A program made the position numbers and the translations under genes. A stretch of 64,000 bases of DNA, from contig NC_074712.1 in NCBI RefSeq assembly GCF_947242115.1, positions 43,839,838 to 43,903,837 on the forward strand. The letters run 5' to 3'. Under the pieces are notes generated by a model. That model was not told where the DNA came from and did not search any database. It saw only the letters and a program-made list of their open reading frames with translations. Position 1 is the first letter of the stretch. The number at the start of each line of letters is the position of its first letter. This DNA comes from Biomphalaria glabrata (Eukaryota > Mollusca > Gastropoda > Planorbidae). Below, in pieces: positions 36,801-44,059 of the stretch.

Positions 36801-38279
36801 ACGAATTGAGCATAGACTATAGACAATGGTGAAGGTAGGCAATAAGTCCGAAGTCCTACCACACTGAAGCCAGACCGAGAAAAAAAATTCTAGCACAAGA
36901 TCAGCCAGTTATTCTAAAACGCAGTAGTGTCTAACTTTTTCCAGCCCCCAGGGAGAGGGATATACATTTACAAGCCGTAGCGTCGAATGAAACCAAGTTT
37001 CTGCATCTTCATTATGCACTGTGGTAAAAGTTTCAAGGGGTGGATATTACTCCCGGGCGTTAGTCTGTACATCAATGCTATAACCAGTTCTAAGAATTCC
37101 CTAACCAGTTGAGTTCAATATTGTCTTTACTGTCTTTCATCACATCCAAGAGTTCTTTCAGAGTTATTCTTACTCAATAATCTATAGGCATACACAACAC
37201 TATATATGAATTATGATGTCAACAGTTACGAATACGAGGGAATAGGTTTACTCATGTATTAAAAAGTCCTATTTTACGCATTTTTTTTTTTTACAATTTC
37301 TGCTGTTAGCTTGCTAACTCTTCATGGGTTCAGAAATCAGGCTGGAACCTGTACAGTGGACGGGTATTTAAAAAACGGCTCTAAAGAATTTCTTAGAAAT
37401 TTGACAGTTTATGAATATCTCTGGGGGAAAAAATAGCTACCTAATTGGGCACACAGTGAAAACTCTAGTTTGACCGTTATAATTTTTTAAAATGTAATCA
37501 TCTTATATCAAAAATTTGGCTTGTTTCTTGAATTCCCGCACTCCACTCAAATATTTCTTTGTATTCAGTGAAGAGTTGAATAAATAAATAGACCTACACC
37601 AACATGCTGCACGCCGTCTTAAGTAGAAATCATTAGCTGTACTGTTAAGAGAACATGATTGTATAATACGTTCACTGGAAAGACTCCTTGCAATGAAGAA
37701 GCATTACAAGAAATAAATAGAATGAAAAATAAAATTGATGATCTCATATTTATAAAGAGGATTTGATTTATTTTTTTTTTTGTGTGTTTCTTGTTTCTGA
37801 ATAATATACCAGCCAGCGATTCCACAGTCTTTTCACTATATTGACTTCTACAATTTAAAATCTTTTAGCCCATGACTATACAACACTGTAGAAAGACCAA
37901 AGTAGAACTAAAAGATGTGTACTTTAGAGGATTGAGAGAATGCTACTTTAATAAAGATTGAATCTTTACTATACTTTCAGGTTTTACAAACTTTGATCCA
38001 GACGGCACTTCCTTTCCGCCATTTCCTTCCTCTAATATTTATTATACCTATCTCCCACAATTCCGGGAGTACCAGAATCAGTTTCCTGTTCCTTGCTTTG
38101 TGCCGCCTCCGGTAAACATCGGCAGATACAGTAAGTTTTGGGCTGTTGTTCTTCATGAATTATAAACTGACAAATCGAAACGTTCTGGTATGTGTGTCTA
38201 CTATCTTTCAGATTACAAACCAAGTCAAGGGATTACGCAAACAAACACAATAAGTCAAAGTGTTCGAGAATCCAAATAA
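10378..38279 (+). CDS. Spliced gene for an unrecognised Pro/Tyr-rich protein, long model of seven coding exons
   Basis: Model: 10378-10553, 17285-17482, 25831-25970, 30299-30440, 36635-36717, 37981-38130, 38212-38279. Exit phases are 2, 2, 1, 2, 1, 1 and every junction restores frame, giving about 318 residues. All borders are AG/GT. The evidence is this phase agreement plus coding-like composition in an otherwise stop-dense AT-rich region; no membrane helix or signal peptide is seen. Exons 1 and 2 each hold a GVK-x2-ESDMFR motif. The protein is rich in Pro, Tyr, Arg and Asn and ends with short aromatic-proline motifs, a style I associate with small ciliary or sperm microtubule-associated proteins. 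A TEPP/SPMIP8-type protein is one candidate from memory, unverified. Weakest points are the donor at 25970 (TTGA|gtaata) and whether exon 2 joins 25831 or 19878. Confidence 0.6.
10554..11206 (+). other. Intron sequence, nothing recognised
   Basis: AT-rich first intron of the unrecognised gene, with no repeat boundary found before the MITE at 11207. Confidence 0.4.
11207..11867. mobile_element. hAT MITE, 661 bp, perfect TSD CTCTACAT
   Basis: The ends are CAGTGATGCTCAACCGAATT and ...GTACTTTGGGCATCACTG, GC-rich inverses over about 30 bases around GGCCCGCGGGCC. CTCTACAT flanks both sides (11199-11206 and 11868-11875). No transposase is recognised. The same terminus stands alone at 32500-32592. 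Confidence 0.92.
12005..12421. repeat. 36 bp minisatellite, 11.6 copies
   Basis: The unit tcaatgagtggagatgttca + gaactcaagactcg(t/c) is repeated with few changes. Since 36 is a multiple of three, frames on both strands stay open for 110-160 codons (for example NEWRCSELKTRL repeats). These are artefacts of the array, not genes. Confidence 0.95.
12470..12654 (-). mobile_element. LINE 3' end fragment
   Basis: The minus strand reads KWRKTVDKSCVVPQRS, the same protein tail as the LINE end at 32600-32830. The hAT at 12663 inserted next to it: its target duplication GTCTTAGT is followed by more of the flanking sequence at 16283. Confidence 0.65.
13270..14945 (-). mobile_element. LINE of the I/Nimb type (RT end plus RNase H), 5'-truncated
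   Basis: Read on the minus strand: KKLLYADDIVLWSTGKKADL near 14900 is the RT catalytic YADD motif. Next comes LALLRKLASTKWGVKAYMLR at 14600-14550, then LETGRNRSQTRLVTGTFRTS near 13830, then an RNase H-like start DTIFCYTDRSV near 13410. RT plus a trailing RNase H is typical of I-clade LINEs. Several stops and frame changes occur, and an AT-rich stretch at 13980-14345 interrupts it. It lies inside the hAT at 12663. Confidence 0.8.
15246..16037 (+). pseudogene. hAT transposase N-terminal half (ZMYM1/DUF4371-like)
   Basis: It has 263 codons. It shows the TTF finger region (FLFCFPCTLFSTRSSTKSSF, then SKDGFNE), then NIGNKAQDL..., and the DUF4371 opening of the catalytic fold, AKYFSIIFDSTPDISKLDQI. 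The frame stops after KLRLDG, and the protein reads on past the TAA with DIMDCRGQGC for about 15 codons before similarity ends at 16090. About 400 C-terminal residues are missing. Confidence 0.85.
16170..16220. repeat. Poly-T / poly-G tract
   Basis: A run of about 34 T (one G) is followed by about 14 G, just inside the right end of the hAT. Confidence 0.85.
16355..16605 (+). repeat. Dispersed repeat with LINE-type 3' end
   Basis: About 220 bp from ttacaaagacagtttgtgtg to ccaaaggtccagcag is repeated at 63278-63510 with about 85-90 percent identity by eye. It ends in the cttgtgtggtgcccca motif found in the LINE tails at 12480 and 32780. Confidence 0.75.
16990..17235. repeat. Dispersed repeat ending in (gacagaca)n
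   Basis: It shares the segment cgctttcagaaaagaaaaaa with 1040-1070 and 63980-64000, and ends in cggacggactgacggacaga. No coding is seen. It lies just upstream of the exon at 17285. Confidence 0.5.
17285..17482 (+). CDS. Second coding exon, GVKLPESDMFR (unrecognised gene)
   Basis: It starts after TTTCTTCCAG and ends AA|gtaatc (phase 2). Its 65 residues include HPAGVKLPESDMFRHYHVVP, RKEMREASRKG and NDGVQMCCPEIS. The core resembles the first coding exon (GVKTQESDMFRF), which suggests an internal duplication. It has its own ATG at codon 7 that could serve as an alternative start. Reading through the donor gives a stop at once (SK*). Confidence 0.75.
17860..18070 (+). mobile_element. Degraded LINE RT-tail fragment
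   Basis: The plus strand reads RLLERFKIACAPYR, then with shifts DYITNSQ and EAG. This resembles the LINE phrase LERFH..CLR.ILGIRWQD.ITN..VLE.AG. Stops are frequent; it is an old copy. Confidence 0.5.
18395..18560 (-). repeat. Possible second tRNA-like SINE
   Basis: On the minus strand GGTCCCGGGTTCATACCC resembles an RNA polymerase III B box, and GGCTGTCTGCTCGTGCGTA may be the A-box end. A related piece is at 1950-2020. The 119-codon plus frame across it is probably not a gene. Confidence 0.4.
18950..19010 (+). repeat. SINE 3' fragment
   Basis: atgacctttacatcatct...tctgaaaggggaacttt is the 3' end of the SINE found whole at 19471 and 29521. Confidence 0.75.
19471..19735 (+). mobile_element. 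tRNA-derived SINE, nearly complete
   Basis: It opens with a tRNA-like head: A box GGCTGAGCAGTAAAGCG and B box GGTTCGAATCC. The conserved body follows (gagtccacccag, ctgacattagtt, ggcggttggt, cacatcatctgtcc), ending tcagaaaggggaact. Six copies of this family are in the window. Confidence 0.9.
19878..19968 (+). CDS. Alternative terminal exon, YQEYYVEPRGSD (unrecognised gene)
   Basis: A CTCTTAG acceptor is followed by one A, which completes a lysine codon from the AA left by the exon ending at 17482. Then come 29 residues, ADKLNCRPITYVYQEYYVEP to LRSN, and TGA. It would make a short product of 154 residues. An AATAAA stands at 20304-20309. Phase fit to exon 2 is exact, but exon 2 fits the exon at 25831 equally well. 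Confidence 0.62.
20813..20886. repeat. (AT)n microsatellite
   Basis: Dinucleotide AT run of about 30 units. The ORF of alternating Ile-Tyr across it is spurious. Confidence 0.97.
21142..21314. mobile_element. Foldback MITE, about 45 bp inverted ends
   Basis: The left arm ATTCACCAATCGTAAACAAA, then GCCACGTG, is mirrored by CACGTGGC...TTTACGATTGGTGAATGACGTCC. Total length is about 173 bp. TA stands at both outer edges (21140-21141 and 21315-21316), which would fit a Tc1/mariner-type MITE. A second CACGTG pair lies in the loop. Confidence 0.8.
21320..22247. other. Intronic AT-rich sequence, nothing recognised
   Basis: No coding exon or repeat boundary found between the MITE and the solo LTR. 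Confidence 0.35.
22252..22979 (-). mobile_element. Solo LTR (fossil), 728 bp
   Basis: It runs TGTTA...TAACA with ATAT on both sides (22248-22251 and 22980-22983). Read on the minus strand it has a TATATAAG promoter box near 22695 and a GC-rich R/U5-like region. No internal coding region is attached. Family probably Ty3/gypsy, by ends and 4 bp duplication. Open frames in it are not genes. Confidence 0.75.
23339..23670. repeat. 42 bp minisatellite, about eight copies
   Basis: The unit aactctcgtagactatacca + ccctcaatcttctgttgttaag is nearly identical in all copies. The first two share a GCTCG variant where the rest have TCTCG. Being 14 codons long, it keeps frames open (170-codon artefact). Confidence 0.95.
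24794..24885. repeat. (TA)n microsatellite
   Basis: About 46 uninterrupted TA units. Confidence 0.97.
25620..25800. repeat. CT-rich low-complexity tract
   Basis: (CTCT)n with interruptions for about 170 bp. It sits immediately before the acceptor of the exon at 25831 and may act as an extended polypyrimidine tract. A second tract lies at 26025-26060 just after that exon. Confidence 0.9.
25831..25970 (+). CDS. Internal exon, TIPNRPELCTPVESLSPRPEE (unrecognised gene)
   Basis: It lies directly after a 170 bp CT-rich tract that ends in a TTCTCAG acceptor. It reads S-A-T-L-T-I-P-N-R-P-E-L then PRPEETVYSPLKIGLKPDF and RKKKDDL. One base entry (G) fits the AA left at 17482. Of several GT choices, TTGA|gtaata at 25970 is the one with a phase that opens the long frame of the next exon; the frame itself stays open to about 26050. 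Confidence 0.55.
26870..27520. repeat. Hairpin-bearing tandem array with 258 bp higher-order period
   Basis: The box gttcggggcgaagccccgac, a CGGGGC/GCCCCG hairpin with a GAA or AAA loop, starts at 26972, 27036, 27133, 27230, 27294 and 27391. The spacings 64, 97, 97, 64, 97 give a period of 258. Frames across it are open but biologically doubtful. Confidence 0.9.
28055..28690. repeat. Roughly 160 bp tandem units with C/G homopolymer runs
   Basis: Each unit reads (t)tgttcacaaactatgatt..., a poly-C run, cactc, then a gggggg run, ending gacataatata. Copies start near 28055, 28208 and 28395, with a partial copy at 28560. The homopolymers can pair into strong hairpins. Confidence 0.75.
28720..29515. 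other. Intronic sequence, nothing recognised
   Basis: AT-rich stretch between the TIR element and a SINE, with no exon supported. Confidence 0.35.
29521..29778 (+). mobile_element. tRNA-derived SINE, complete-looking
   Basis: Head GGCACTGTGGCTGAGCGGTAAA (A box) and GGGTTCGAATC (B box), body gagtccacccagctctaatg, tail tgaaaggggaacta. This is the best tRNA-like head in the window. Confidence 0.92.
29945..30090. repeat. Dispersed repeat with (gacagaca)n end
   Basis: It shares gtacaacaaacaaattgtgcaaa-type sequence and the terminal (cagacaga)n, gctttataaaaa with 10060-10205 and 38965-39090. Confidence 0.55.
30299..30440 (+). CDS. Internal exon, QSRQRDGYYPLLDRLTRKK (unrecognised gene)
   Basis: It starts after GTGTTACAG and ends CAGAA|gtaatc, the same donor style as at 17482. 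The chosen frame gives 46 residues, IWMQSRQRDGYYPLLDRL, KKAKVNYYGK and a Ser/Thr/Asn-rich end. Its third codon positions are rich in C and G, unlike the flanks. The other two frames are also open over part of the exon but look less coding-like. Confidence 0.62.
30441..32185. other. Intronic sequence, no exon recognised
   Basis: It includes a minus open frame at 31054-31260 (LSSSANLLLTRSHVLEAISR) that looks like an element-derived peptide but is unassigned. The rest is AT-rich. Confidence 0.3.
32191..32480. repeat. Tandem duplication, about 145 bp unit, two copies
   Basis: gtgaccatggaccactgagg...gctaggcggtgttgtcgttt (32191-32332) is followed by a diverged copy at 32352-32480. Confidence 0.85.
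32500..32592. mobile_element. Lone end of the 11207-type hAT MITE
   Basis: The right end reads gaattaggttgagcatcactg. Its reverse complement, CAGTGATGCTCAACCTAATT, matches the terminus at 11207 and continues through CTGCGGGC and CGTGTCG. The other end is not found, so the copy is truncated. Confidence 0.8.
32600..32830 (+). mobile_element. LINE 3' end fragment
   Basis: Reads KKRQTKKVMGKQYKRMEG and DREEWRKTVDKSCVVPQ. This is the C-terminus of a Jockey/CR1-like RT protein (GRP.K.W..NIKEW...DREEWR....SSVVPQRPSRLRD). Confidence 0.75.
33677..33964. repeat. 49 bp minisatellite, about six copies
   Basis: Unit tactttgtcacatccagcac + agactgtctgtcgctggttggtttaggtc. Copies differ by one or two bases. 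Confidence 0.95.
33965..34190 (-). mobile_element. LINE 3' fragment, same family as 484-880
   Basis: The minus strand gives GGQRNRGAPR and ALADIDGST, matching GGRRNRGAPRKRFKDLLSLA at 484-855, with frame shifts between. The 49 bp array abuts its 3' side. Confidence 0.65.
34355..34492. repeat. 37 bp tandem repeat, about 3.7 copies
   Basis: Unit cacagacctatatatatttc + tgtcaatgcgtatggcc. Open frames across it are artefacts. Confidence 0.9.
34525..35260. other. Intronic sequence, nothing recognised
   Basis: AT-rich with gatctag words; no exon supported. Confidence 0.3.
35264..35402 (-). mobile_element. tRNA-derived SINE with internal deletion
   Basis: The minus strand has the tRNA-like head (TGGCTGAGTGGTAAAGCGCT, GGGTTCGAATCC) and the tail, but the middle (about 110 bp) is missing. 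Confidence 0.88.
36290..36505 (-). mobile_element. tRNA-derived SINE, diverged
   Basis: Minus strand copy with A-box region GGTGGCCTGGTGGTAAATCG, a damaged B box (TGGATTGAATC), and the ggttgttgtgctggccacatg-like body. It lies 130 bases upstream of the exon at 36635. Confidence 0.8.
36635..36717 (+). CDS. Internal exon, GDRSGCRNLANSLHEARTRP (unrecognised gene)
   Basis: It has a TGTCTTTAG acceptor and an AGCT|gtaagt donor. G completes a lysine codon with AA from 30440. It encodes 27 residues, FLSHGDRSGC to RPDYS, and leaves one T. The other frame across the exon meets a stop. Confidence 0.68.
37255..37450. repeat. Dispersed repeat shared with 24595-24720
   Basis: tcttcatgggttcagaaa...aaaacggctct...tctctgggggaaaaaata recurs in diverged form at 24595-24700, and its first part recurs inverted at 42270-42320. 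Confidence 0.55.
37981..38130 (+). CDS. Internal exon, FPVPCFVPPPVNIGRY (unrecognised gene)
   Basis: It has a CTTTCAG acceptor and an ATACA|gtaagt donor. GT joins the T from 36717 to give cysteine. Its 49 residues are FTNFDPDGTSFPPFP, NIYYTYLPQFREYQNQ and then the proline-rich FVPPPVNIGRY. The Phe/Tyr/Pro density and clean splice sites make this one of the most convincing exons. Confidence 0.75.
38212..38279 (+). CDS. Terminal exon of long model (unrecognised gene)
   Basis: After CTTTCAG it reads AT, which with the A left at 38130 encodes Asn. Then come YKPSQGITQTNTISQSVRESK and TAA. The preceding intron is only 81 bases. AATAAA lies at 38512-38517. A competing terminal exon begins at 42674. 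Confidence 0.62.
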
Positions 38280-38964
38280 TTGTCTTCGTGAAGTAAATGT
38301 AAGTAGATCTAGAATCTAGATATTTAGTTTTCCTTTGATAGGACTTGAAATCTCTGTGACCAACACTTTCGTAGGCAGTTAACTAGTTTACATAGGTCTT
38401 CTTTACTCAAAACATCGCGTTTATCCTCGATCTTTGTTCTATATACATTTACAAAAGAACTAAATTATATTTAAAACAAAACACACAAACATTAGAGATT
38501 TAACCAACCATAATAAAGTTACACTGCTTAATAATTTTGGTGTGTGGCTGAGAGGCCAAAACCGCGCAGCGAAGACATGACAATGAAGTTTGAACCCAGA
38601 CTCGAACAGCGTTATGTTTGCTGAACGCCTACAGGCAGCACAGAACAAATCTCCAAGATACCTCCTTCCTCCTCCTCCCCCAACTGGTCCACAAAAGAGA
38701 TTGGACCATAGCGCACTGAGTTTCAAGTATGCGCAATATAAAAGCAATTGTAAGAATATGTGTATAAAATAAGTCTGTTGTCTTTGGATGAAAGTGAAAT
38801 TTGGGAACTATATACAGCAACCCTTTACTTCCAGCGACTCAGACCAGACTCAGACTAAATCCATATATATATCCACATGTCTCATTAAGTAGCATTTATT
38901 CCCTTTATTTCGAATTCCAACAAAAAAATTAATCACAAACAATAAATTAACAATTGTTTTTTTT

Positions 38965-39095
38965 TATTGATTCATGTCTTGTCAGGTTCAATGGATGCAA
39001 AGTTTTAACTTGATCTGAGAATGTGAAATAGGACATGTTCAAGCTTTTTACCAGTCAGGCAGAGAGAGTTGATATAAGCTTTGTAAAAAAAAAAA
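38965..39095. repeat. Dispersed repeat, third copy of the gacaga family
   Basis: Ends gttgatataagctttgtaaaa, as at 10185-10205. Confidence 0.5.
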
Positions 39096-39179
39096 TTATT
39101 GTTTCTTTTAAATATCGACTTTAAAATGTATATTAAAAAGAACTGTATTACACGAAGTCTGAACTTCTTCTACTTACAG

Positions 39180-39360
39180 AAACATCTTCCAGGAGTTTGA
39201 GACTACAATGGACTTACATTGGTTGAACCCCAACTGCCCTGAATTTCTTTGTCCAATGCGTAGGCTGGAGAACCTGCTTTGGAGAGACTATGTCAATGAA
39301 AAGCCCAACGTGGCACATTTGCCAAGGCAGGTTTTGGTCTATTTACAAAGCTTAGATTAA
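39180..39360 (+). CDS. Orphan exon, FETTMDLHWLNPNCPEFLCP (unrecognised gene)
   Basis: A CTTACAG acceptor is followed by one base and 59 residues: NIFQEFETTMDLHWLNPNC, PEFLCPMRRLENLLWRDYVN and a tail ending in TAA. Entry phase 2 fits the exon ending at 30440 but not the neighbour at 38130. It may therefore be an alternative terminal exon or belong to another transcript. An in-frame CAG|gttttg donor is possible at 39330. Composition is strongly coding-like. Confidence 0.5.
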
Positions 39361-40149
39361 CTCTCTCCGCCTGTCGGTCTGGTCAAAGTCTTTTACAGGT
39401 TTTTTTTTCTGCCAGTTCTCATTATCGGATAAATGGAAACTCCAGATAAGCCTTTTGTAGAGAATTCGGTCGTTCACTAAAAATTTTAAACTATACACTT
39501 TTTAGACTATAAAAAACTTGTATTTTTTAAAAGTACTTGAATAGCTCAGTGACCAAAGTGTCGGCCTTCCATTAAAAGAGGCTTGAGACCTCTTTTTAAA
39601 ATGGCAGCACAGAAACTTTCTCTCCCCCCCCCCCCCTATTTCCGATTTTGTTTTTCAACGTGATTGGACCATAGCGTACTGGGCCCTCAATAAGCATGAA
39701 AGTTGCCCACACAAAACAAATCCTACAAATATTTCCAATGTCACAAATTTATTATTGTTAATCTAGATTTACTAAAAAATCAATGACATGATTGATTCCA
39801 AATAATTGTTTAAATGTCACTCACTATAAGCCTGGCTTTTAAAAACAAAAGTAAAGTAATAAACATGAAGTATGCGCGAAATGACGAACTACTGTAACAG
39901 AGCTTGGCAGACCCCGTCATTCTTACCCTTTTTAAAAGAAGAAAATCAAACGAAAAACTGCTTAACAAATTGACATGAGTCTGTTGGGAAAAAAATAAAC
40001 ATTCTAGCCCTAAATTCTTTCACATCGTCAGCGATGGGTAATATTCACACTTAAGACTACATGACTTATGGATCTGATATTTGGAACTTTATTTTTATCG
40101 TTATTCTTTTCAGTAGGAATGGTTTGAAGTGGGGCTTTAAAAAAATGAT

Positions 40150-41578
40150 TGTAAGCCAGGTGAAGTGGAGTAATGAATCTAGAGCAGGTTACGGTGTAAG
40201 ACAGGTGAAGTGGAGTAATGAAGCTAATCTAGAGCAGATTTAGGTGTAAGACAGGTGAAGTGGAGTAATGAAGCTAATCTAGAGCAGGTTTAGGTGTAAG
40301 ACAGGTGACGTGGAGTAATGAAGCTAATCTAGAGCAGGTTTAGGTGTAAGGTGACGTGGAGTAATGAAGCTAATCTATAGCAGATTTAGGTGTAAAACAG
40401 GTGACGTGATGAAGCTAATCTAGAGCAGGTTTAGGTGTAAGACATGTGACGTGTAGTAATAAGGCTAATCTAGAGCAGGTTTAGGTGTAAGACAGGTGAC
40501 GTGGAGTAATGAAGCTAATCTAGAGCAGGTTTAGGTGTAAGACAGGTGACGTGGAGTAATGAAGCTAATCTAGAGCAGGTTTAGGTGTAAGACAGGTGAC
40601 GTGGAGTAATGAAGCTAATCTAGAGCAGGTTTAGGTGTAAGACAGGTGACGTGGAGTAATGAAGCTAATCTAGAGCAGGTTTAGGTGTAAGACAGGTGAC
40701 GTGGAGTAATGAAGCTAATCTAGAGCAGGTTTAGGTGTAAGACAGGTGACGTGATGAAGCTAATCTAGAGCAGGTTTAGGTGTAAGACAGGTGACGTGGA
40801 GTTATGAAGCTAATCTAGAGCAGGTTTAGGTGTAAGACAGGTGACGTAATGAAGCTAATCTAGAGCAGGTTTAGGTGTAAGACAGGTGACGTGATGAAGC
40901 TAATCTAGAGCAGGTTTAGGTGTAAGACAGGTGACGTGATGAAGCTAATCTAGAGCAGGTTTAGGTGTAAGACAGGTGACGTGTAGTAATGAAGCTAATC
41001 TAGAGCAGGTTTAGGTGTAAGACAGGTGACGTGATGAAGCTAATCTAGAGCAGGTTTAGGTGTAAGACAGGTGACGTGATGAAGCTAATCTAGAGCAGGT
41101 TTAGGTGTAAGACAGGTGACGTAATGAAGCTAATCTAGAGCATATTTAGGTGTAAGACAGGTGACGTGATGAAGCTAATCTAGAGCAGGTTTAGGTGTAA
41201 GACAGGTGACGTGGAGTTATGAAGCTAATCTAGAGCAGGTTTAGGTGTAAGACAGGTGACGTGTAGTAATGAAGCTAATCTAGAGCAGGTTTAGGTGTAA
41301 GACAGGTGACGTGGAGTTATGAAGCTAATCTAGAGCAGGTTTAGGTGTAAGACAGGTGACGTGATGAAGCTAATCTAGAGCAGGTTTAGGTGTAAGACAG
41401 GTGACGTGATGAAGCTAATCTAGAGCAGGTTTAGGTGTAAGACAGGTGACGTGATGAAGCTAATCTAGAGCAGGTTTAGGTGTAAGACAGGTGACGTGAT
41501 GAAGCTAATCTAGAGCAGGTTTAGGTGTAAGACAGGTGACGTGATGAAGCTAATCTAGAGCAGATTTAGGTATAAGCC
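40150..41578. repeat. About 30-copy minisatellite with 45 and 50 bp unit types
   Basis: The core gaagctaatctagagcaggt + ttaggtgtaagacaggtgac is joined by either gtgat (45 bp unit) or gtggagtaat and variants (50 bp unit). The left half is mostly 50 bp units; the right half mixes both and ends in a run of pure 45 bp units. It lies between the exons at 39180 and 42674. Confidence 0.97.
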
Positions 41579-41599
41579 AAGTCGTTAACCTACTAAAGC

Positions 41600-42670
41600 C
41601 ATCCTAGAAAACTTTTATCTTTATACTTTTCCTTTTATGTGTGTAATATTTCTTGGTAGCAGTAAGAAACTCCAATAACATTGAATGCCTAGGTTCTTGT
41701 TTGACACATGAGCTCTCCGTGCTCTAAAATGAGTGTTGGCTAAGCGATGTCCAATCTCTTACCATTGACCAGGTTTCACAGGCCGCCTATAGTTCAAAGG
41801 TACATGCGTCAGTGTCCAGTGAACTCTCTGTGTGCCGCAAGGTGTTCACCCAATTTTTCACGTACGTTTTTTTATTGTCTATAAATTGATGACTTTTTGT
41901 AACAGTGATAACTTAATGAGTTAATAACTAATGAATGATAGATTTTTATAAAATTGGAACAATTTTTAACCCACACCAATTCCCCCCCACACACACACAC
42001 ACGCGCGAAGAAAAAAAATCCTGGTTACGCGCATGTATAAATCTACACAGAATATGGAACTATATAAAATTCTACTTTGGTGATACAGATTTGGACATGG
42101 TAACATCATAAGACATTAGTCTAGAATACAATGCTAGTTCAAGATATGGTAGCCTATAGAAGAATCCAGTATGGTGATATTGATCCAGGCTAAGAAACAT
42201 AAAAAGACAGTAGCTAAACCAATTTCGTATTTCTATTTTAAAAACATCGTTACACCCGTTTTCGAGATCCGTGTCTAGGTTCCAACTTTTTTAAAATTCC
42301 TGAACCCATGAAGAATTTGCAAGCTGATAAATCTTTAAAAAACAAAAAGAGCAACTCGATCAGAACAAAATAAATAATTAGAGACGTCTGGCTGAAAGAG
42401 TAGAAAGATATAACGAAGATTAGTGGCCGACATCTTGGTCTTATTACCTAAAAGTCCCAGATTTTTATTCTAACGGAAATATTGCCTCCATAGTGCATCC
42501 AGTTCAGATAAGTAAATGAACTCTTTTTTCAGGATAGCAGAAGTGTTTGGTAGTTGCACTAGCCCCTTTACGCCATCGTAGATCGCTGAATACTTACTTC
42601 AAGAGCCTTTAGACTCGAACGATAATTCTCGTTTTATTTCTGTCTTTGTTACATTCGTTTTCTGTCTTTA
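41600..42670. other. Intronic sequence, nothing recognised
   Basis: AT-rich, with a short (CA)n at 41985-42002. Confidence 0.3.
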
Positions 42671-42673
42671 CAG

Positions 42674-42753
42674 ACTTTGACTGGTCCCCTTATGAAGCTT
42701 CTTACTCTGGTCCAGAGCACATGTGCTACATACGTCATCGAAACTTTGGCTAA
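42674..42753 (+). CDS. Possible alternative terminal exon, FDWSPYEASYSGPEH
   Basis: A TCTTTACAG acceptor opens a frame that, with the A left at 38130, reads N-F-D-W-S-P-Y-E-A-S-Y-S-G-P-E-H-M-C-Y then RHRNFG and TAA. The aromatic-proline style fits the upstream exons. In phase 0 the same sequence is open for 60 codons, and that frame would fit a 39330 donor, so the frame is not settled. Confidence 0.45.
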
Positions 42754-42759
42754 CATTAG

Positions 42760-44055
42760 AAGGACATCAGAACTTAGTGGCACAATAACGTTAAATGTAG
42801 TCCCTCTCGTCTGCTCAAGTTTACCGTATTTAAGATTGTTTGAAATGTTGAATTAAAAGAAGAGTTCCCATCTTCTTGCTTGGCCTTTTCTTTTTGGTTA
42901 TCGTAACATTGATTTTAAAGTAACATAGATCTGTTTTATTGCAATGATGCATTGTTTGGAACACAAAGCATCAGCCGAACAGATTTGAACATCAAGCTAG
43001 CCAGAGACGACTGACATGCCACGCCAGTGTTGAAGTCTTTTATAACGATTGGTCTCAGCTAGCTACTTGTATCGATTGGTCGCTTGTATTGATAGCAAAG
43101 TATGTATATGTAGACTAAATGAAACGTAAAGTGCGACCTACACTTTCCAGCCCTCGTGTGTTTACAATCTGTGGAATTTACTGAGCTGCAAAATCTAGTC
43201 CGGATATTAGGTCTTGTTCCTAATCTCTAATAAGGTCAAAAGCATATATCTTAGAATCAAAGTTGGTTGCAGTTTTATGGTTAACTTGCGATATTCTCAG
43301 CTAAGATTCCTCTCTCTCCACATTGATATATTCTAGTAGCATTACCCATTGTTTATTTTGTTACGTACTTTTTTTTTAAACTTTGAGTAAAGAGGCTTGT
43401 CACAATGTGACACGTCCTGTTGTGTTGACTTTGTCCGCAGCGGACATCCGAATGTGTTGACTAAGGTAAACCTGACTGCTCTGAGACTTCGTCTTGCAGC
43501 AAGAACTTTGCTGTGCTACCCGTCTTCAAGGAGACATTCATACGAGTAGAACATAATTATCTTCTCTTTTCAAATACCGGTAACGTCTGTAATTTATAGA
43601 CAAAAGACCCACTACCATTCGCACCTAAAGACAAAGCCCAAAATCGAAACTGTGAGTTGTACAATAAAGTTTCTTAGAAAATATTTCTTTGAGAAGGCCA
43701 CGTTTGGAATCCTTGCCAAATATGCATCAGTCCGGCAGTGACAAATCTGAAAACTGGCTGAAAAAGCCAGATTCCTTCTCATAGGCTATCAAGCATCAGC
43801 CTCGTCTGAGCCCCCTAGCGTCCCGTACTACACTGGTCCCATCTTTTGTAGATGAATCTGTTCCTTAAGTTTTAAAGAAGTTCTCAACATAACGGTCTGC
43901 TTTCCCTCTGCTCATGCAACTTTAGAACAGTAACCAACTGGTACCGTACTAGCAAATCAGAAAGTGACAAGGTTTAGGGTGAAAATAACTGTCTGGTATG
44001 ACTGGCGACTCAATGGCCCCGGGTCGACCACAACCATCCATAAGAAGGTTTAAGC
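42760..44055. other. Intergenic stretch between two converging genes
   Basis: The plus-strand gene and minus-strand iRhom point toward each other here. An ATTAAA at 42854 could serve the plus gene. No other exon is supported. Confidence 0.35.
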
Positions 44056-44059
44056 TAGG

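Noticed and set aside
43439-43466. Micro-exon after TTGTCCGCAG ending in gtaaac
   Set aside because: Only 25 bases with a stop in the most likely frame and no phase partner.
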